Shown: piece after piece, positions 43,999-52,428 of the stretch
Position numbering within the stretch: position 1 is the stretch's first letter
How the letters are laid out: every line of letters starts with the position of its first letter
NCBI RefSeq assembly: GCF_009827295.1
Contig: NZ_WTYD01000001.1
Span: 124,001 to 188,000 of the forward strand
DNA length: 64,000 nucleotides
Direction of reading: 5' to 3'
Source: Qipengyuania pelagi
GTDB lineage: Bacteria; Pseudomonadota; Alphaproteobacteria; Sphingomonadales; Sphingomonadaceae
Made by a program: the position numbers and the translations under genes
Notes under the pieces: generated by a model
The model's input: the letters and a program-made list of their open reading frames with translations, nothing else
What the model was told of the DNA's origin: nothing
The model's database searches: none

Positions 43999-45227
43999 AG
44001 CAGGCCAAGCCGATCACGATCGCGGGCGGCAGGCTGGTCCTGCCCGATGGGCTCCGCGAAGGCACGATCAGGCTGGTCGACGGGCGGATCGCGGCGCTGG
44101 GCGATGTCGCGCCGCAGGACGGTTACGAGGTGGTGCAGGCGCGCGGAAGTCTCGTCGCGCCGGGTCTGGTCGATTACGGCGTGTTCGCGGTCGACAAGCC
44201 GGCCTTCCATTTCGGCGGGATCACGCGCGCCGCGCTGATGCCCGACCAGTCCCCGCCGCTCGATCTGCCGAGCCGGGTGGCCCATATCTCGAAAAGCGGG
44301 AAGCCCGATTTCTGGGTCCACCCGCTTGCCGCCGCGACGCGCGGGCTCGAAGGGGAATCGCTCGCCGAAGCGGCGCTGATGCGCGCGGCGGGCGCGCGCG
44401 GGATTGCGACCGGGCGGCGCTGGATCGGCGATTCGGGCGTGATGCTGCGGCTCCTGCGCTATGCCGCCATGCTGGACCTGCCCGTGGTGGCCCATGCCGA
44501 AGACGGCGCGCTGGCCGCTGATGCGGTGGCGACCGCAGGCGAGATGGCGACCCGACTGGGATTGCCGAGCGCGCCTGCCGAAGCCGAGACTCTGGCGATC
44601 GCGCGCGATCTGGCGCTCGCCGAGATCGCGGGCGCGCGCATCCATTTCCGCCAGGTGACGACGCGCGCGGGGATCGCCCTGATCCGCGAAGCGAAGGCGC
44701 GCGGCGCGAAGGTGACCGCGGGGGTGACGCCCGCCCATTTCATGCTGTCCGATCTCGCCATCGCGGATTTCCGCAGCTTCATGCGCCTGTCTCCGCCGCT
44801 GAGGCCCGAGGACGATCGCGAGGCGGTGATCGAGGGGATTGCGGACGGGACGATCGATATCGTCTCCAGCGGCCACGATCCACGCGGCGCGGAGGACAAG
44901 CGCCTCCCCTTCGCCGACGCCGAACCGGGGATGGCGGGGGCCGAGACCCTGCTCGCCATGCTTTTGACGCTGGAGCGGGACGGACGGATCGACATGGCGC
45001 GCGTCTTCGACCTCTGCGCCACTGCGCCCGCGCGCCTGCTGGGTGTCGAGGCCGGGGTGCTGGCCCAGGGATACGAGGCGGATATCGCGCTGATCGATCC
45101 CGAGAAGCCCTGGATCGTCGATCGGCGCAAGATGGAAGCGAGCGCGGGCAACACGCCCTTCGACGGTCAGCCGACGCAGGGCCGGGTGACCGCTCTGTTC
45201 AAAGGCGGTGTCGCGGTAAAGCTCTAG
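43995..45227 (+). CDS. Dihydroorotase-like protein without metal-binding HxH (PyrC')
   Basis: 410-residue amidohydrolase-fold protein in the dihydroorotase position after pyrB. The frame keeps VVAHAEDG and SGHDPRG, but the metal site that should read GLVDxHxH is [16 protein letters not shown], so both metal His residues are missing. It is therefore probably a non-catalytic PyrC' that holds ATCase together, as known in Pseudomonas-type class A complexes; an active dihydroorotase should exist elsewhere. GTG 43995 with GGAGGG six bases upstream gives a 4-base overlap (GTGA) with pyrB. Confidence 0.85.
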   Translation: MKQAKPITIAGGRLVLPDGLREGTIRLVDGRIAALGDVAPQDGYEVVQARGSLVAPGLVDYGVFAVDKPAFHFGGITRAALMPDQSPPLDLPSRVAHISKSGKPDFWVHPLAAATRGLEGESLAEAALMRAAGARGIATGRRWIGDSGVMLRLLRYAAMLDLPVVAHAEDGALAADAVATAGEMATRLGLPSAPAEAETLAIARDLALAEIAGARIHFRQVTTRAGIALIREAKARGAKVTAGVTPAHFMLSDLAIADFRSFMRLSPPLRPEDDREAVIEGIADGTIDIVSSGHDPRGAEDKRLPFADAEPGMAGAETLLAMLLTLERDGRIDMARVFDLCATAPARLLGVEAGVLAQGYEADIALIDPEKPWIVDRRKMEASAGNTPFDGQPTQGRVTALFKGGVAVKL

Positions 45228-45279
45228 CGCGCGGCCAACCGCATTTTGGCCTTAAAACAACGCCATCCGCGTGGTGGCG

Positions 45280-46617
45280 TTACCGGGACGCCATCCGCAC
45301 ATTGGTTTCGAGTGCGCCGGGCAGCGGATTGTTGGCCGCATAGGCGATGCAGCCGCCGCCACCCTTCTTGACCAGCGAACACAGGTTGCGCGCGCTCGCT
45401 TCGGCATAGCCCGAGGCGGCGACGCGGTAATACATCTTACCCTTGACCTTGGCCTTGGTGATGACCTTCTCCGCGCCTGCCAGTTCGGGATGGCGCTGCT
45501 GGAAGATCTTCCAGGCCTGCTGCGCATCCGACATCGAGAAATAGCTGCCGAGTTGGACGCGATAATCGCCGCGCTCGGCCACGAAGCCGGTGCTCGGAGC
45601 GCTCGGCGCAGCGGTGCGAGCGACGGCCGGGGCCGACGTTGCGACGCGCGCCGGAGCGGGCGCGGAAACGCGCTCGACCGGGCGGGCTTGCGGGGCTTCG
45701 AAGGCCGCGGCCACCGAATGCGCGACGGGGCGCGCGATCGTGCCGGGTGCGGCTTTGGGTGCGGACTTCGGCGCAGCGGGCACCGCCTCAGCCGCATTCA
45801 GCGGCGGCAATTCACCGTTCGCGGCAAAAGCTGGCTTCGGCGCCGGAGCAGACGTGGCAGATTCCGCTGCCAGCTGGTTGACGCTGGGATGGTTGGCGAG
45901 GGCGAGGCGCGCCGGCTGGCCGGGGTCCTGCACCATGTCGACGCCGAGCAGGTCGGCGACGCGATGGCGGAAATAGACGGGGTTCGCCATCTGGCCCCAA
46001 TGCGCCATGCGTTCGCCCACCTTGTCGGCGGGGACGTCTTCTGCCGCCATCAGCCGCGCCGCGCGCCAATCGCCCTGTAGCGCATAGGCGTAAGCGAGGT
46101 TCTGGCGCACCTTGGCGGAGTTTTCGCCGAAGCGAAGCTGGTTGGCGAGCACGAGGACGCCGCGCTGCGGCTGGCCCGCCAAAGCGATGGCGAGGCCGAA
46201 ATCCGCCGGATCGAGATCCGTCTCGTGCGTATCCAGCGTGGCGAGGGCGGCGGCCTGCTGTCCGCTGGCGATCTGGGCGAGGGCGAGCGAGACGATCGTG
46301 CGCGGGGATGCCGCGCCCAGTTGCAGCGCTTCGTCGAGCGTCGCGGCGGCCGATTCGAACCGTCCGGCCTCGATATAGGCGGCGCCGAGCAATTCGCGCA
46401 GACCTGCATCGCGTGGCGATGCCAGCACGGCGCTTTCCGCGAAGCTGACCGCCTTGTCGCTCTTGCCCTTGGCGAGCGCGTCTTCGGCCTTGACCGCCGA
46501 AACGGAAGCGGGCGGCGCGACCTTGGCGCTGCATCCCATCAGCGTGGCGCTTGCAAGTGCGGTGGTCAGCGTCAGGCCCACCATGCGGGCGGTCCGATCG
46601 ATAGTCATGCGGCGCAT
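45280..46617 (-). CDS. TPR and SPOR domain lipoprotein
   Basis: 445-residue envelope protein. The start ATG 46617 follows GAGGGAG; a signal peptide ends at the lipobox LMGC (Cys about 26). Residues about 40-190 are tetratricopeptide-like helices (AVLASPRDAGLRELLGAAYI), 230-345 are Ala/Pro-rich linker, and 350-440 form a SPOR domain (DYRVQLGSYFSMSDAQQAW) that binds denuded septal peptidoglycan. It is downstream of the parA-like pair on the same strand, suggesting a cell-division or cell-pole role. Confidence 0.85.
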   Translation of the reverse strand: MRRMTIDRTARMVGLTLTTALASATLMGCSAKVAPPASVSAVKAEDALAKGKSDKAVSFAESAVLASPRDAGLRELLGAAYIEAGRFESAAATLDEALQLGAASPRTIVSLALAQIASGQQAAALATLDTHETDLDPADFGLAIALAGQPQRGVLVLANQLRFGENSAKVRQNLAYAYALQGDWRAARLMAAEDVPADKVGERMAHWGQMANPVYFRHRVADLLGVDMVQDPGQPARLALANHPSVNQLAAESATSAPAPKPAFAANGELPPLNAAEAVPAAPKSAPKAAPGTIARPVAHSVAAAFEAPQARPVERVSAPAPARVATSAPAVARTAAPSAPSTGFVAERGDYRVQLGSYFSMSDAQQAWKIFQQRHPELAGAEKVITKAKVKGKMYYRVAASGYAEASARNLCSLVKKGGGGCIAYAANNPLPGALETNVRMASR

Positions 46618-46661
46618 TTCCCTCTCCCTCAGCGGTCGGGCATTCGATTCTGCGAACCTCG

Positions 46662-47240
46662 TCACGGGCGTTTCACCTGCGTGGCCAGAGTTTCGATTTC
46701 GGGCATTCTGGCGAGCATCGCGTCGAGCGCCTGCGTCACCAGGACCTGGGCGCTCGACCCGCTGATCGTGGAGGCGAGGCGGAGGCGCAGATGGCGTTCG
46801 GGGTCGAGCCGCAAGGTGAAGGCGGCGCGGCGATTGCCCGACGATGCGGCCTTGGCGACCAGCTTCGCAGCGGGCTTGATCGCAGCCTCGACGGCGTCCT
46901 GGCGATTCTCGTCGAGCTTTCTCGCGATCCGCTCGATGGTCTCGCGCACGGGGCTGGGGGCAGGCCTGGGCTCGATGACGGGCTCGATGTCGGGCGCGGC
47001 TTCGGCTTGGCCGACATCGGAAGCACGCGCATCCGATTCGCCGCCGAAGCGCACGATCCGCGCACCGGGGATGGGGTCGTGATCGCCCATGTCGTTCCAG
47101 CCGAGATCTTCCAGTTCGGCGGCGGCATCGGCGGGATCGATCTTGCCCGCCATGCCGTGCTGCGGGCGCATGGCCGGGCGCGCGCCGCCCTTGCGGGCTA
47201 GCAGCGTCGGCGAAAGGGAGGCGAAGCTGGCGTCGCTCAT
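46662..47240 (-). CDS. Hypothetical protein with ribbon-helix-helix-like C-terminus
   Basis: 192-residue protein. The first 130 residues are acidic, Pro/Ala-rich and likely disordered. The C-terminal 60 (RAAFTLRLDPERHLRLRLAS, then SAQVLVTQALDAML) look like a short strand plus two helices of the ribbon-helix-helix type used in DNA binding. It starts 28 bases after the ParA-like gene, so it may be its ParB-like or DNA-binding partner. The family is not recognised by name. Confidence 0.6.
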   Translation of the reverse strand: MSDASFASLSPTLLARKGGARPAMRPQHGMAGKIDPADAAAELEDLGWNDMGDHDPIPGARIVRFGGESDARASDVGQAEAAPDIEPVIEPRPAPSPVRETIERIARKLDENRQDAVEAAIKPAAKLVAKAASSGNRRAAFTLRLDPERHLRLRLASTISGSSAQVLVTQALDAMLARMPEIETLATQVKRP

Positions 47241-47267
47241 GATCCTGATCCCGTCCGGGCCCCTTCC

Positions 47268-48023
47268 TTACTGCGCCACCCGGCGGCCGAAGCCACCCTG
47301 GGGGCGATGAGCGCTGGGCATCGCGCTCTGCATGTTCGGCGCGGCGAAGACGGTGCGGCGGAAATTCTTTTCGAGCCGGTCGGAGACATATTTCCACAGC
47401 GCGGTGACTTCGGCGGCGCTGCGGCTTTCGGGGTCGACTTCCATGACCGTGCGCCCGTCGATCATCGAGGCCGCGAAATCGGTGCGATGGTGGAGCGTGA
47501 TCGGTGCGACCGTCCCGTGCTGCGACAGAGCGACAGCGGCTTCGGAGGTGATGCGCGCCTTGGGCGTCGCGCCGTTGACCACGAAGACCAGCGGCTTGCC
47601 TGCGCGTTCGCACAGATCGACCGTCGCGCCCACGGCGCGCAGATCGTGGGGAGAAGGCCGGGTGGGCACGACGATCAGTTCGGCGACCGAGATCACGGAC
47701 TGGATGGCCATGGTGATGGCGGGCGGCGTGTCGATCACGGCGAGCTTGAAGCCCTGCTGGCGCAGCATCACGAGATCGCCGGCGAGCCGGGCCACGGTGG
47801 TCTGGGCGAAGGCGGGATATTCCGCCTCGCGCTCGTTCCACCAATCGGCCAGCGAGCCCTGCGGGTCGATGTCGATCAGCACCACGGGCCCCGCGCCCGC
47901 ACGCTGCGCCTGCACGGCTAGGTGGCCGGACAGGGTCGTCTTGCCCGATCCGCCCTTTTGCGATGCCAATGCCAGTACACGCAAAGCCTGGTCCCCCGAA
48001 AATTCCTCGATCGCACGGACCAT
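47268..48023 (-). CDS. ParA-family ATPase
   Basis: 251-residue Walker-type ATPase of the ParA/MinD group. It has the deviant Walker A in ASQKGGSGKTTLSGHLA with the signature Lys, Walker A' in LIDIDPQGSLADWW and Walker B in VIDTPPAI. The lack of a ParB with parS sites nearby and the SPOR neighbours suggest positioning of envelope or cell-cycle components rather than chromosome segregation. ATG 48023 was chosen; a longer frame to 48329 overlaps the divergent gene. It is first of a three-gene minus-strand unit. Confidence 0.88.
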   Translation of the reverse strand: MVRAIEEFSGDQALRVLALASQKGGSGKTTLSGHLAVQAQRAGAGPVVLIDIDPQGSLADWWNEREAEYPAFAQTTVARLAGDLVMLRQQGFKLAVIDTPPAITMAIQSVISVAELIVVPTRPSPHDLRAVGATVDLCERAGKPLVFVVNGATPKARITSEAAVALSQHGTVAPITLHHRTDFAASMIDGRTVMEVDPESRSAAEVTALWKYVSDRLEKNFRRTVFAAPNMQSAMPSAHRPQGGFGRRVAQ

Positions 48024-48110
48024 GTCGTCCGATCGATCTCGTCCGCGATGCGCGAACGTTCGATCCGGGGAATCGCAGACTACCCTAAATTTTAAGTTAA
48101 GGCGGGGCGC

Positions 48111-48156
48111 CGTTTCGACCGCTTTCGATCGCTTTCGACCCGAGCTTAATCGAAAC
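48111..48156. repeat. Three 10-bp tandem repeats plus inverted copy
   Basis: Three consecutive 10-base units, cgtttcgacc, gctttcgatc and gctttcgacc (48111-48140), share TTTCGAYC and are in helical phase. An inverted TCGAAAC follows at 48150-48156. They lie in the 240-bp divergent gap between the parA-like and Sel1/SPOR genes, so they are a candidate operator or iteron-like site. Confidence 0.5.
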
Positions 48157-48264
48157 AGGCGCGGCAACGTTTTGCTAACGCCCGGTTTACTATAGAGTGG
48201 GGGAAAGCGCCCCGCTGGATCGACGCAGGATCGATACGGGGCCATGGATCGGCGGAGACTTACG

Positions 48265-49356
48265 ATGGCATCTTCTTCCCTTATTCGCACTCTTGGCGGC
48301 AGCGCCATGGCCGCCTGCCTCCTTGCCATGGGCGCACCCGCGCTCGCGGATGTGAAGGCCGGGGTCGATGCCTGGTCGGCGGGCGACTACGCCACGGCGG
48401 TGCGCGAATGGTCGGGGCCCGCGCAGGCGGGCGATGCCGATGCGCAGTTCAATCTGGCGCAGGCCTACAGGCTGGGGCGCGGGGTGGATGCGGACAAGGC
48501 GCAGGCCGAAGCGCTCTATGCCGCCGCCGCCGCGCAGGGCCATGTCCAGGCATCGGACAATTACGGGCTTATGCTGTTCGAGGATGGGCGGCGCGAGGCG
48601 GCCATGCCCTATATCGAGGCGGCTGCCGGCCGGGGCGATCCGCGCGCGCAATATCTCCTCGGTGTGGCGCATTTCAACGGCGATCTGGCGGAAAAGGACT
48701 GGCCGCGCGCCTATGCGCTGTTGACGCTCGCCAATAATAGCGGCCTGCCGCAGGCCCGCGCGGCGATGGCGCAGATGGACGAATTCGTGCCTCTCGCCGA
48801 TCGCCAGCAGGCGCAGGTCCTCGCCCAGCAGATCAAGAGCGAGGCTGACGCCAATCGTGCGCGTCAGCTCGCCGCGATCGATCTCGGCGGCGCGCCGGTG
48901 GCAGTGCCGACCGCGACCGCCCCGGCGCGCGCTGCCGCTCCTGTTCCTGCTGCAACGCGCCCGGTCGAAGTGGCGCGGGCGGATAGTGCCGGGGCCGATT
49001 ACACGCTGCCCGAAGGTCGTGGCCAACCGGTCCCCGCCGCCACGCGAGCGACGCCGGTTCCAGGCAAGCCCGCAGCGCAGGCCGCCCCTGTCACCGCAAG
49101 CATTCCGGCAAGTGCGAGCGCGCGGATGTCGGGCGAATGGAAATTGCAGCTCGGCGCTTTCGGCAATTCCGGCAATGCCGATCGCCTGACAAGCCGTCTG
49201 ACAGGCAATGCCGCTCTCGGCGGTGCGCGTGTCGAGCAGGAAGCCGCCGGGCGCCTCACCAAAGTGATGGCGGTCGGCTATCCCAGCCGCGATGCTGCCG
49301 AGGCTGCGTGTTCGGCGCTGAAACGCGGCGGACAGGACTGCCTCGTTACCCGCTGA
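48265..49356 (+). CDS. Sel1-repeat and SPOR domain secreted protein
   Basis: 363-residue periplasmic protein. A signal peptide ends about residue 29 (GAPALA-DVKAG). Residues about 35-170 carry Sel1-like repeats (AQFNLAQAYRLGRGVDADKA, AQYLLGVAHFNGD), then an Ala/Pro linker, then a SPOR domain (about 285-363; WKLQLGAFGNSGNADRL). It should bind septal peptidoglycan. ATG 48265 with GGAG seven bases upstream is preferred to ATG 48244. It is divergent from the parA-like operon, whose third gene is also a SPOR protein. Confidence 0.85.
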   Translation: MASSSLIRTLGGSAMAACLLAMGAPALADVKAGVDAWSAGDYATAVREWSGPAQAGDADAQFNLAQAYRLGRGVDADKAQAEALYAAAAAQGHVQASDNYGLMLFEDGRREAAMPYIEAAAGRGDPRAQYLLGVAHFNGDLAEKDWPRAYALLTLANNSGLPQARAAMAQMDEFVPLADRQQAQVLAQQIKSEADANRARQLAAIDLGGAPVAVPTATAPARAAAPVPAATRPVEVARADSAGADYTLPEGRGQPVPAATRATPVPGKPAAQAAPVTASIPASASARMSGEWKLQLGAFGNSGNADRLTSRLTGNAALGGARVEQEAAGRLTKVMAVGYPSRDAAEAACSALKRGGQDCLVTR

Positions 49357-49507
49357 TCGCGTAACGCCTGCTCAATCGAGCCGCGTCGCCCGATCGCGAG
49401 CGCACGTCCCATGCAGCGGCGCTCGCATCTGGAGAGAACCCCCATAAAACTCGTCGGTTACGGAGCCCGCCCTGATCGTCTAGGGACGCGCGAAGGGGGA
49501 TGATGGC

Positions 49508-49726
49508 ATGGCGAATATGCTGAAGACGCTGGTCAAGGATTACGGCTGGATACACACCTCGCTCGGCGTGACCGGCAATGCCACATTCGTGGTCGGAAGC
49601 GTCCTCTTTCTCCCGCAATTCGACAATTTGCAGAAACTTGCCGTTTGGCTCTTCATCGTCGGGTCGGTGCTGATGCTGGTGGGCGCGCTGGGCAGCTTGG
49701 CGGTCAAACTGTACGACGATAGATAA
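49508..49726 (+). CDS. YrhK-like small membrane protein
   Basis: 72-residue inner-membrane protein with two TM helices (about 20-38 and 44-65). The pattern YGWIHTSLGVTGNATFVVGS and VWLFIVGSVLMLVG is that of the YrhK domain (PF14145), of unknown function. ATG 49508 is preceded by an AAGGGGG ribosome site. It stands alone, 50 bases before a DUF418 gene on the same strand. A weak GAGAAC/GGTT pair lies upstream but does not meet the EcfG consensus. Confidence 0.75.
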   Translation: MANMLKTLVKDYGWIHTSLGVTGNATFVVGSVLFLPQFDNLQKLAVWLFIVGSVLMLVGALGSLAVKLYDDR

Positions 49727-49776
49727 CGTATCGGGCGCAAGGGACGGACGCCTTGCTGGGACGATTGGGGGACAAA

Positions 49777-51072
49777 ATGACTGAAACGCACGCAATAGCT
49801 GCCGCATCACCCGACCAGCCGCAAGCGCGTGCAGCACCGCTCGGCGCCTCGCCCGATCGGATCGCCAGCCTCGATTTCATCCGCGGCATCGCGGTGATGG
49901 GCATCCTCGCGGCGAATATCGTCGCCTTCGGCCAGCCGTTCGCCGCCTATATGTATCCCGACGCCTTCCTGACGCCGCATGGCGAGGCGGAGAACTGGAT
50001 GTGGGTGGCGCAGTTCGTCCTCGTCGACGGCAAGATGCGCGCGCTGTTCTCGCTCCTGTTCGGTGCGGGGCTCTATCTGTTTCTCGAAAAGGCTTGGGCG
50101 CGCGGGCAGGGCCGCTGGCTTCAGGTGCGCCGCCTGTTGTGGCTGGGCCTGTTCGGCCTCCTCCATTTCTTCCTGATCTGGACCGGCGACATCCTGTTCC
50201 TTTACGCGGTCTCCGGTCTCGCCGTGCTGCCCTTCGCGAAGATGGCGCGCCGCAACCAGTTCATCCTCGGCGTGCTGGGATATTGTGTCGGCGGGGTGGT
50301 CTATGCCGCGATGGCAGCCTCGATGGTGATGAGCGCAAACGGGACCATTCCCGGCAATGCCGAGACGCGGGCCGAAGTCCAGGGCGTTATGGTCGACGCG
50401 CAGGACGAGGCGATCGCCGAGGACATGATCGACGCCGATCTGATCGCGAGCGGCGATTATGGCGGGCTGGTCGCGCGCAATGTCACTGTCAACGCGACCG
50501 AGCCGCTATCCATGCTGCTGCTGTTCTGGCTCGAAACCCTTCCGCTAATGCTGATGGGCATGGCGCTGTATCGCAAGGGATTGTTCTCGGGCGCGGTGGA
50601 TCGCCGCAAGCAGAAGCTCTGGGGCTGGGCCGGCGTGCTGGTCGGCGGGGCGCTGACGCTCTGGATCGCACTCGCGGTTCGCGCCAGTGGATTCGGGTAT
50701 TGGGACACGCTGGCCGCCTTCATCGGCTGGTCGCATTTCCCGCGTCTGTTCATGGGGCTGGGCCTGCTCGCGCTGCTAGCGCTGTGGGGCGAAACCGCGC
50801 GCGGCTGGCTGGCGGTGCGCGTATCGGCGGCGGGCCGGGCGGCCTTCACCAATTATCTCGGGACCTCGATCGTGATGATGCTCGTCTTCCATGGCTGGGC
50901 GGGGGGCCTGTTCGGCGAGTTGACGCGCGGCGCGCTGTATGGAGTCGTGGTGATCGCCTGGGGCGTGATGCTGCTCTGGTCGAAACCGTGGCTGGACCGG
51001 TATCGCTACGGCCCGCTCGAATGGCTCTGGCGGTGCCTCACTTATGGCCGCATCTTCGCGCTCCGGCGTTAA
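49777..51072 (+). CDS. DUF418 domain membrane protein
   Basis: 431-residue polytopic inner-membrane protein with about 9-10 helices. It begins with RIASLDFIRGIAVMGILAAN, the acyltransferase-like start typical of DUF418/YeiB proteins, and ends with AAFTNYLGTSIVMMLVFHG and the terminal LRCLTYG-like segment (LWRCLTYGRIFALRR). The activity is unknown; the family is linked to membrane-located acyl transfer by fold. ATG 49777 follows GGGGGA. Confidence 0.87.
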   Translation: MTETHAIAAASPDQPQARAAPLGASPDRIASLDFIRGIAVMGILAANIVAFGQPFAAYMYPDAFLTPHGEAENWMWVAQFVLVDGKMRALFSLLFGAGLYLFLEKAWARGQGRWLQVRRLLWLGLFGLLHFFLIWTGDILFLYAVSGLAVLPFAKMARRNQFILGVLGYCVGGVVYAAMAASMVMSANGTIPGNAETRAEVQGVMVDAQDEAIAEDMIDADLIASGDYGGLVARNVTVNATEPLSMLLLFWLETLPLMLMGMALYRKGLFSGAVDRRKQKLWGWAGVLVGGALTLWIALAVRASGFGYWDTLAAFIGWSHFPRLFMGLGLLALLALWGETARGWLAVRVSAAGRAAFTNYLGTSIVMMLVFHGWAGGLFGELTRGALYGVVVIAWGVMLLWSKPWLDRYRYGPLEWLWRCLTYGRIFALRR

Positions 51073-51123
51073 AATAGCTCTGCAACCCTTGCTATTGCGA
51101 ATAACTCTCACTATTCCTGTGAA

Positions 51124-51138
51124 TGCGAATCGATCGCA
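51124..51138. promoter_or_regulatory. TGCGA-N5-TCGCA palindrome before bfd
   Basis: A 15-base dyad 18 bases before the bfd start, with a related GCGAATAA half-site about 25 bases upstream. Its position fits an iron-responsive operator (Fur/Irr/RirA type), but the match to a defined consensus is only partial. Confidence 0.35.
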
Positions 51139-51155
51139 ACGGGAGAGTAGCGCGC

Positions 51156-51350
51156 GTGTACGTCTGTATCTGCAACGCCATCCGCGAAAACGATCTGCGC
51201 CGCATGGCCCGCCATTGTCCGGGCGATGCGGAGGCCTGCTATGCCGCCCTCGGCAAAACGCCCAATTGCGGCGCGTGCCTGTGCGAAGCGGACGAGATCG
51301 TGGACGAGGAACGCGAAATGGCCTTCGTTCCCGAACACGTCGCGGCCTGA
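51156..51350 (+). CDS. bfd: Bacterioferritin-associated ferredoxin
   Basis: 64-residue (2Fe-2S) protein that reduces the bacterioferritin core to release iron. The Bfd fold is shown by CICN at the N-terminus and CGACLC in the second half, giving the four Cys ligands. GTG 51156 has GGGAGAG at a good distance; the frame upstream is not conserved-looking. It is followed by a terminator and then bfr on the same strand, a matched functional pair. Confidence 0.88.
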   Translation: MYVCICNAIRENDLRRMARHCPGDAEACYAALGKTPNCGACLCEADEIVDEEREMAFVPEHVAA

Positions 51351-51375
51351 TCCCGCGCTATTGAAACGCGCTCGC

Positions 51376-51398
51376 AATGGCGGAATTCCGCCATTTTT
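51376..51398 (+). terminator. Rho-independent terminator of bfd
   Basis: A perfect palindrome AATGGCGG-AATT-CCGCCATT with a run of T, 25 bases after the bfd stop. It would limit read-through into bfr. Confidence 0.8.
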
Positions 51399-51475
51399 AA
51401 GGGCTAGCGGGCTTGTCAGCCGATGCCCTGTCCCCCATACCGCAGCGGTAACTTCCCTCGTGTAGGAGACCCCCG

Positions 51476-52009
51476 GTGAAGGGCGACGAAAAGGTCATCG
51501 AATATCTCAACAAGGCGCTCACCAACGAGCTGACCGCGATCAACCAGTATTGGCTGCATTACCGCGTGCTGGACAATTGGGGCGTGTTCAAGCTCGCCGC
51601 TTACGAGCGCAAGGAATCGATCGAGGAGATGGAGCACGCCGACTGGCTGGCGGACCGCATCCTGTTTCTCGACGGGCTGCCCAATTTCCAGGCGCTGCAC
51701 AAATTGAAGGTCGGCGAATCGGTCAAGGAAGTGCTGGAAGCCGATCTCGCGCTGGAGATGGAGGCCATCCCGCTGCTGCGCGAAGCTGCCGAATACTGCC
51801 AGCAAGTCAAGGATTTCACCTCCGGCCAGCTGTTCGAGAAGATCCTGCGCAACGAGGAAGAGCATGTCGATTTCCTCGAAAAGCAGTTCGACATGATCGT
51901 GCGCATGGGCGAGCAGAACTACATCCAGCTTCAGAGCGCGGCTGCCGGGGAAGACGGCAATGAAGGCGGCGCCTGGGGCCTCGGGGGCGGAGACGGCAAC
52001 GGCAATTGA
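51476..52009 (+). CDS. bfr: Bacterioferritin with Gly/Asp-rich tail
   Basis: 177-residue haem-containing ferritin that oxidises and stores iron. It starts MKGDEKVIEYLNKALTNELT and has the ferroxidase ligands in ELTAINQYW, EEMEHAD and NEEEHVDFLE, with the haem Met in SIEEMEH. The normal length is about 160; here a tail of about 20 residues, rich in Gly, Asp and Asn (GEDGNEGG...GGGDGNGN), is added. The start is GTG 51476 with AGGAG eight bases upstream. Confidence 0.95.
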   Translation: MKGDEKVIEYLNKALTNELTAINQYWLHYRVLDNWGVFKLAAYERKESIEEMEHADWLADRILFLDGLPNFQALHKLKVGESVKEVLEADLALEMEAIPLLREAAEYCQQVKDFTSGQLFEKILRNEEEHVDFLEKQFDMIVRMGEQNYIQLQSAAAGEDGNEGGAWGLGGGDGNGN

Positions 52010-52069
52010 GTTTGCGGCCTGACATGCGTCGGGCCCCCACTCGCCGCACCGTTTTGTCAGCCTAGGTGG

Positions 52070-52288
52070 TCAGCCTAGCTCCCAGAAGGGGGCATGGCCG
52101 GTACCGCGCTTGATGAGGCGCGCGATCCGTTTGCCGTCGGCGAACAGTTCGGCGGTTCCGTGTACGAGGTTGATATCGGAAACGAGCAGGGCGGATTCGA
52201 TGCTGTCGCTGTCCAGCTCGGTATCGCTGCCGTTCGAGTGCGCGCCCGCGTTGTCGAGGGGCCGGATCACGATCTGAACTCTGCCCAC
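52070..52288 (-). CDS. Small hypothetical protein
   Basis: 72-residue protein, family not recognised. GTG 52288 is six bases after a strong AAGGAG, which makes translation credible. Seen: VQIVIRPLDNAG strand, an acidic stretch SDTELDSDSIES, then LVHGTAELFADGKRIARLIKRG. It has no TM helix or signal. It is convergent with bfr and downstream of the DUF2721 gene by 140 bases, so it has its own promoter or is a distal operon member. Confidence 0.65.
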   Translation of the reverse strand: MGRVQIVIRPLDNAGAHSNGSDTELDSDSIESALLVSDINLVHGTAELFADGKRIARLIKRGTGHAPFWELG

Positions 52289-52428
52289 ATTCCTCTCCTT
52301 CGCGTGTGGCGGAAAGAGATATGGGGCTGCGCTTCTGAACGGAAACTGGAGCGACCGCTCGTCCGCCCGCAAATCCATAACGTCTTGGCGCAAAAGTGAT
52401 TTTACGTGCCCCTTGCGAATATGCCGGG

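Noticed and set aside
45259..45281. Hairpin at the end of the TPR/SPOR gene as a terminator.
   Set aside because: A 7-bp stem starting inside the stop codon and a poor T run make it too uncertain to list.
45280..47844. An 854-codon minus-strand frame joining the TPR/SPOR gene with sequence upstream.
   Set aside because: Only the last 445 codons are protein-like with a ribosome site and lipobox; the rest overlaps the RHH-like and parA-like genes in another frame.
49435..49459. AGAAC-N16-GGTT before the YrhK-like gene as an EcfG promoter.
   Set aside because: Two mismatches, one in the -35 pentamer; too weak to list as a site.
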